NCBI GenBank assembly: GCA_019348265.1
Contig: JAHWJV010000118.1
Span: 1 to 9,095 of the forward strand
Origin: Gemmatimonadota bacterium
GTDB lineage: Bacteria > Gemmatimonadota > Gemmatimonadetes > Longimicrobiales > Longimicrobiaceae
Direction of reading: 5' to 3'
DNA length: 9,095 nt
The position numbers and the translations under genes were made by a program. A model generated the notes under the pieces. That model was not told the origin of the DNA. It ran no database searches and saw only the letters and a list, made by a program, of their open reading frames with translations. This document shows, in pieces, positions 6,066 through 9,095 of this stretch. Numbering within the stretch: the first letter of the stretch is position 1; each line of letters opens with the position of its first letter.

Positions 6066-6884
6066 TCACCCTTCCCGGCTCGTGATCTTCACCCTCGTCC
6101 GCGTGTCGTTCAGCGCCTCGAGGAAGATACGGGAGGCGTGCTTGAACGCACCCTTTTCGCGGAGCTCGGTGGGGCTGGCGCGGAGGAATTTCTGGGTGAT
6201 GCGGCGCAGCCCGCTGTCGGACGAGTAGCCGCAGGCGTTCGCGACGCTGAGGACGGTGCGGCCCGGGTCGTCGAGCATCTCGCAGGCGAGGAGCACGCGC
6301 ATCCAGGCGAGGAGTCGGCGGGGGGCCGGCAGGCCGGCTCGCTGGCACCAGCGCAGGAGGGTGCGGCGGGAGAGGTAGAGCGAGCGGGCGAGATCGCGAC
6401 CGTGCTTGCCGGCCGTGACGACGTCGCATGCGGCATCGATGATGGAGCGGGCGCGTCCGGAGACCTCCGGCGGAAGGATCTGCTCCAGCAGCGCCCGCAA
6501 CGGACGCCCGCGCGCGGCGCGCAGTCGTTGAGCTATGGCCGGCGGCGTGTCGTCGTGCCGCAGCGCGATCACCTGCACGACGCCCCATCGCCCCAGCGTG
6601 CGAAGGTCCTCGTGCCGCTCGGGCGTCACGTCCATGGCCGCCAGCACGGCCGTCGACGGGAACTCCGACAGCAGCCCGTGCAGCGACATGGAGAGGCCGC
6701 TGCAGTCCTCGTACGGATCCACCATCGCCAGCGCGGCAGGGGGTGCCTCACGGATGGCGGTGTGCAGCGAGTCCCAGTCCGGCAACGTCTGGAACTGATA
6801 GTCGGGCCCGCACGCCTGACGGACACGGTCGCGGAACGCCGCGTCGGGGTGCATCACCAGCAGGGGACGGAATACCTGTTTCAT
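6066..6884 (-). CDS. Pseudo-receiver / AraC-type DNA-binding regulator
   Basis: A 272-residue protein with two parts. Residues 5 to about 125 look like a CheY-type receiver fold: strand LLVMHPD (8-14), strand ALAMVDPYED (51-60) with D56 near the phospho-acceptor position, and strand STAVLAAMD (77-85). The acidic pair normally found after strand 1 is reduced to HPD, and the conserved lysine after strand 5 is not visible, so phosphorylation may be lost. Residues about 163-243 are an AraC-family double helix-turn-helix: LARSLYLSRRTLLRWCQRAG for the first, and VANACGYSSDSGLRRITQKF followed by ASPTELRE for the second. A C-terminal 25-residue basic tail follows. It probably acts as a cytoplasmic transcription factor and may control itself or the divergent CPBP gene across 6885-7144; that target is a guess from position. 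No clear Shine-Dalgarno is seen. Confidence 0.82.
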   Translation of the reverse strand: MKQVFRPLLVMHPDAAFRDRVRQACGPDYQFQTLPDWDSLHTAIREAPPAALAMVDPYEDCSGLSMSLHGLLSEFPSTAVLAAMDVTPERHEDLRTLGRWGVVQVIALRHDDTPPAIAQRLRAARGRPLRALLEQILPPEVSGRARSIIDAACDVVTAGKHGRDLARSLYLSRRTLLRWCQRAGLPAPRRLLAWMRVLLACEMLDDPGRTVLSVANACGYSSDSGLRRITQKFLRASPTELREKGAFKHASRIFLEALNDTRTRVKITSREG

Positions 6885-7144
6885 GTTGGGTCAGCGCGTG
6901 CGAACGGCTACACGTCGGCAAAGGGTCCTGGCTCGCATCCTCCCGGGCACTGCCCGGAAGCCGCGGTTCGGCGCCACGATCTATGCTGGGGGAATCGTCC
7001 CGAACATACATAGTATCGGCCGCAACCGCCACTTTGGCGACTTCACGCCGTGATCGGCATGAGGCCCGACGATTGCACCCCTCCCGGGAGACGCGCGCGC
7101 GCCGGTCCTCAGTCGCGTTCTCCGCCTCTCGCGCCAACGGGTCC
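6885..7144. promoter_or_regulatory. Divergent intergenic region with several short dyads
   Basis: The 260-bp gap between the regulator (minus) and the CPBP protease (plus) holds no gene I can support. It contains a 15-bp palindrome ccgggca-c-tgcccgg (6943-6957). Three smaller dyads follow close together: atac-ata-gtat (7006-7016), cgcca-ctt-tggcg (7027-7039) and tcacg-c-cgtga (7043-7053). The stretch 7003-7016 is locally AT-rich and could hold a -10 element (tagtat on plus, tactat on minus), but no -35 at standard spacing is evident. These are candidate operators only; 5-bp arms occur often by chance. Confidence 0.4.
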
Positions 7145-7939
7145 ATGCAGGTGCTCAGGTACTTCGGAGCCTTTCTCCTCTGGAACATCGCCGCGAGCCT
7201 GGCGCTGATGCTGCTGCCGCCGCTGATCGGTCTCGCGATCGCGATGCTGCTCGCCGGCGTGCTGCTCTGGGGCTACCTCCTGCGCAGCGACGAGCCCGGC
7301 GCCCACCAGACCCTGCTCCGCCTCAACCCGCTCCGCGGAGCTCGGCTGCGCTGGACGCTGGCGTCGCTGCCCGTCTTCCTCGTCTTCAACTGGGCGCTCG
7401 GCGAGATCTACATCCGCCTGGTCCCGGTGCCGCCGGAGAACTTCGATCCCTTCGCCGGGCTCATGTCCGACGCGGAGGGGCGGCTCGCCATCACCACCCT
7501 CGCCGTCGCGATGGCCCCTCTGCTCGAGGAGTTCGTCTTCCGCGGCTTCGTGCAGGGCTCGCTGGAGCGTCGCCTGGGAGTCGCCACGGGGATCGGGGTG
7601 ACCGCGCTTCTCTTCGCGCTCATCCACTTCCGGCCCTGGCTGCTCCCGTTGCACCTGTTCCTGGGGGTGTCGTTCGGCTACGCCGTTTACGCGACCGGCT
7701 CCGTCTGGGCGGGAGTGATGCTGCACGCCGCCAATAATGCCGCGGCCATGCTCGGGAGCGGGGTACAGGACGAGCCGGCGACCGTTTCGCCGACGCTCTG
7801 GACCACCGGTCCGACCAGCGAGTGGTGGTCCAGCGTCTTCGCGGCCGTGGCCTCGGGAGCGGTCCTCGGGGTCCTGGCGTACCGCCTTTGGAAGGCGAGA
7901 CCGGAGAGCGGCTTGCGCCACGTCCGCGCCGATGGGTAG
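7145..7939 (+). CDS. CPBP-family intramembrane glutamic endopeptidase
   Basis: A 264-residue multi-pass membrane protein of the CPBP (CAAX protease / bacteriocin-processing, Abi) family, related to Rce1. Family members cleave prenylated proteins in eukaryotes; in bacteria they include putative bacteriocin-immunity or maturation proteases, mostly with unknown substrates. All three catalytic motifs are present: EEFVFR (E128, E129, R133), FxxxH as FALIH (F157, H161) and HxxxN as HAANN (H194, N198). Hydrophobic segments lie at about 5-46, 70-88, 113-127, 148-160, 168-203 and 229-249. The ATG at 7145 is chosen because the membrane domain starts at once; further upstream the same frame runs into the control region and over the regulator gene. 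No bacteriocin or peptide gene is visible nearby, so immunity or maturation roles have no local support. Confidence 0.9.
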   Translation: MQVLRYFGAFLLWNIAASLALMLLPPLIGLAIAMLLAGVLLWGYLLRSDEPGAHQTLLRLNPLRGARLRWTLASLPVFLVFNWALGEIYIRLVPVPPENFDPFAGLMSDAEGRLAITTLAVAMAPLLEEFVFRGFVQGSLERRLGVATGIGVTALLFALIHFRPWLLPLHLFLGVSFGYAVYATGSVWAGVMLHAANNAAAMLGSGVQDEPATVSPTLWTTGPTSEWWSSVFAAVASGAVLGVLAYRLWKARPESGLRHVRADG

Positions 7940-7985
7940 CTTGCCCGAACCCCCTCATTACGAGGCGAATGCCGTGCGGGCCACC

Positions 7986-8324
7986 ATGCGCCGTCTATCC
8001 CTGCCGCTTCTCCTGATCTCGCTCGCGGGCGGTTGTTCCGACGCGCTGGGCATCGGCGGCGGCTGTGCCGCCGACATGAACCTCGTTCGCCGGAAGGAAG
8101 GCGGGCCGCCGCAGTCCACGCAGGGACCGACGGAGCTGTCCGGCGGGGTGTTCGAGGAGGTCTGGTTCTACTTCGCGAGCGGCGCGCGGCGGGGCCAGAA
8201 ATACACTTTCCGTTGGGGAACCAGCATCGGTTCGTGCCAGGTGAGCGCCGAATCGGTCTCGCGTTCAGTCCTTCGCCCGCGAGAGGGCGGCCTATCCACG
8301 AGCGGCGACGGTGAAACACGATGA
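7986..8324 (+). CDS. Small predicted lipoprotein of unknown function
   Basis: A 112-residue protein with a lipoprotein-like signal: MRR, then the hydrophobic stretch LSLPLLLISLAGG, then C17 in LAGGC. The lipobox is slightly off consensus, with Ala rather than Leu at -3. After export the protein would be anchored in the inner or outer membrane. The mature part has two further cysteines (C27, C84), which could form a disulfide, and the aromatic stretch FEEVWFYFASG (56-66). I recognise no family. The last 25 residues (Ser/Arg/Gly-rich) look less protein-like, so a shorter protein or a late frameshift is possible. An in-frame GTG at 7974 with gagg 8 nt upstream is an alternative start adding four residues. 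The stop codon overlaps the next start as ATGA, suggesting coupled translation with the CoA ligase. Confidence 0.55.
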   Translation: MRRLSLPLLLISLAGGCSDALGIGGGCAADMNLVRRKEGGPPQSTQGPTELSGGVFEEVWFYFASGARRGQKYTFRWGTSIGSCQVSAESVSRSVLRPREGGLSTSGDGETR

Positions 8325-9095
8325 CTGAGAACGAGGAACGGATCGACACGCTGCTGCTCGAGGAGCGGCGCTTTCCACCGCCGGCGGAGTTCACGGCGCA
8401 GGCGAACGCGGGGGACGCCTCCGTATACGCCGATGCCGCCGCTGCTCCCGAGGCCTACTGGGCCAGCTGGGCCGAGCAGCTCCATTGGTATCGCAAGTGG
8501 GACCGCGTCCTCGACTGGGACCCTCCCTTCGCGAAGTGGTTCGTCGGTGGCAAGCTGAACGCGGCCTACAACTGCGTCGACCGACATGTGGACGCCGGGC
8601 GCGGCGCGAAGCGCGCGCTGGTCTGGGAAGGCGAGCCCGGCGACACGAAGATCTACACCTACGCCGAGCTCCAGCGCGAGGTGAGCCGCGCCGCCAACGC
8701 GCTGAAGACGCTCGGCGTGCAGAAGGGCGACCGCGTCGCCATCGGGATGCGGAACTACCCCGAGTGGATCACGGCGTTCGCGGCCATCACCTCGATCGGC
8801 GCCATCTCGGTGTCGCTCAACGCGTGGTGGACCGAGGACGAGCTCGACTACGCGCTCGGGGACTCCGCCCCCAAGGTCCTCATCGCCGACAAGGAGCGCG
8901 TCGAGCGCGGCCTGCGGTCGTGCCAGGATCGTGGCATCGCCGTGCTCGGCGTGCGCCTGGGTGACACGGCCCCAGCAGGCGTGGACCGCCTCGAGGACGT
9001 GGTGGTGCCGGGGGCGACCATGCCCGACGTCGAGCTCTCCGGGGACGACGACGCCACCATCCTCTACACGTCCGGCACGACGGGGAACCCGAAGG
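8321..9095 (+). CDS. Acyl/acetyl-CoA synthetase, chimeric-looking, partial at window end
   Basis: The first 258 codons of an AMP-forming CoA ligase (ANL superfamily), cut by the window end. These enzymes activate a carboxylic acid with ATP and pass it to CoA in the cytoplasm. Residues 1 to about 141 strongly resemble the N-terminal cap of acetyl-CoA synthetase: LLLEERRFPPP, AYWASWAEQ, DPPFAKWFVGGKLNAAYNC, DRHVDAGRG, then TYAELQREVSRAANALK and GDRVAI. From residue 142 the text changes to MRNYPEW and VSLNAWWTEDELDYAL, typical of class I fatty-acyl or aryl-CoA ligases, whereas acetyl-CoA synthetases have IPEAAVAML-like and VFGGFS-like sequence here. The ATP-binding P-loop YTSGTTGNPK is at 249-258, also of the acyl-CoA-ligase type. 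The frame is open throughout. The ATG at 8321 overlaps the preceding stop codon by ATGA. Substrate unknown; I would not call it acetate-specific. Confidence 0.85.
   Translation, partial: MTENEERIDTLLLEERRFPPPAEFTAQANAGDASVYADAAAAPEAYWASWAEQLHWYRKWDRVLDWDPPFAKWFVGGKLNAAYNCVDRHVDAGRGAKRALVWEGEPGDTKIYTYAELQREVSRAANALKTLGVQKGDRVAIGMRNYPEWITAFAAITSIGAISVSLNAWWTEDELDYALGDSAPKVLIADKERVERGLRSCQDRGIAVLGVRLGDTAPAGVDRLEDVVVPGATMPDVELSGDDDATILYTSGTTGNPK

Noticed and set aside
6898..6905. Single gtgcgaac octamer near the regulator start
   Set aside because: One isolated copy of an 8-mer without tandem or inverted partners is not evidence for another hairpin element.
7109..7921. 270-codon antisense open frame over the CPBP protease
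   Set aside because: Hydrophilic Arg/Glu/Gln-rich shadow of a membrane protein gene, with no start context or homology signal.
7145..7939. Abortive-infection or bacteriocin-immunity system around the CPBP protease
   Set aside because: The family name invites it, but no toxin, leader peptide, ABC exporter or phage-defence partner is visible nearby.

Overview
This is a GC-rich, densely packed bacterial chromosomal stretch with no RNA genes, transposases, phage genes or CRISPR arrays. The protein mix fits a soil or sediment bacterium of the Gemmatimonadota or a neighbouring high-GC phylum: an Nramp-related transporter, a LOG-family protein, a bacterial deoxyhypusine synthase homologue, a CPBP protease and a pseudo-receiver/AraC regulator. 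Many genes lack a clear Shine-Dalgarno site. The phylum is inference, since the window has no marker gene.

Layout. A divergent pair shares the control region at 1588-1797: an Nramp-related membrane transporter on the minus strand (52-1587) and a LOG-type Rossmann protein on the plus strand (1798-2616). A co-directional run follows: a deoxyhypusine synthase-like enzyme (2713-3864), an M20D amidohydrolase (3953-5113) and a short-chain dehydrogenase (5250-6056). Converging on it, 9 bp away, is a regulator with a degenerate receiver and an AraC-type DNA-binding domain (6066-6884, minus). A 260-bp divergent gap separates it from a CPBP-family membrane protease (7145-7939, plus). Next come a small predicted lipoprotein (7986-8324) and an acyl/acetyl-CoA synthetase (8321 to the window end, truncated), which overlap by ATGA.

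The most unusual non-coding feature is a set of intergenic elements built from short tandem words. A heptamer type (gaccgat/agccgat) lies directly after the transporter stop codon (13-51). It recurs as a long inverted repeat filling the LOG-deoxyhypusine synthase gap (2620-2710). An octamer type (gtgcgaNN) forms a 25-bp hairpin with one mismatch that fills most of the next gap (3872-3937). I do not recognise either as a named repeat family.

Three proteins deserve a second look. The transporter has lost the DPGN metal motif and carries an extra extracytoplasmic insert. The deoxyhypusine synthase homologue sits in an organism type that has no eIF5A, so a polyamine role is more likely. The final gene joins an acetyl-CoA-synthetase-like N-terminus to a fatty-acyl/aryl-CoA-ligase-like adenylation core. 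No single pathway ties all the genes together; they look like several small housekeeping or accessory units.
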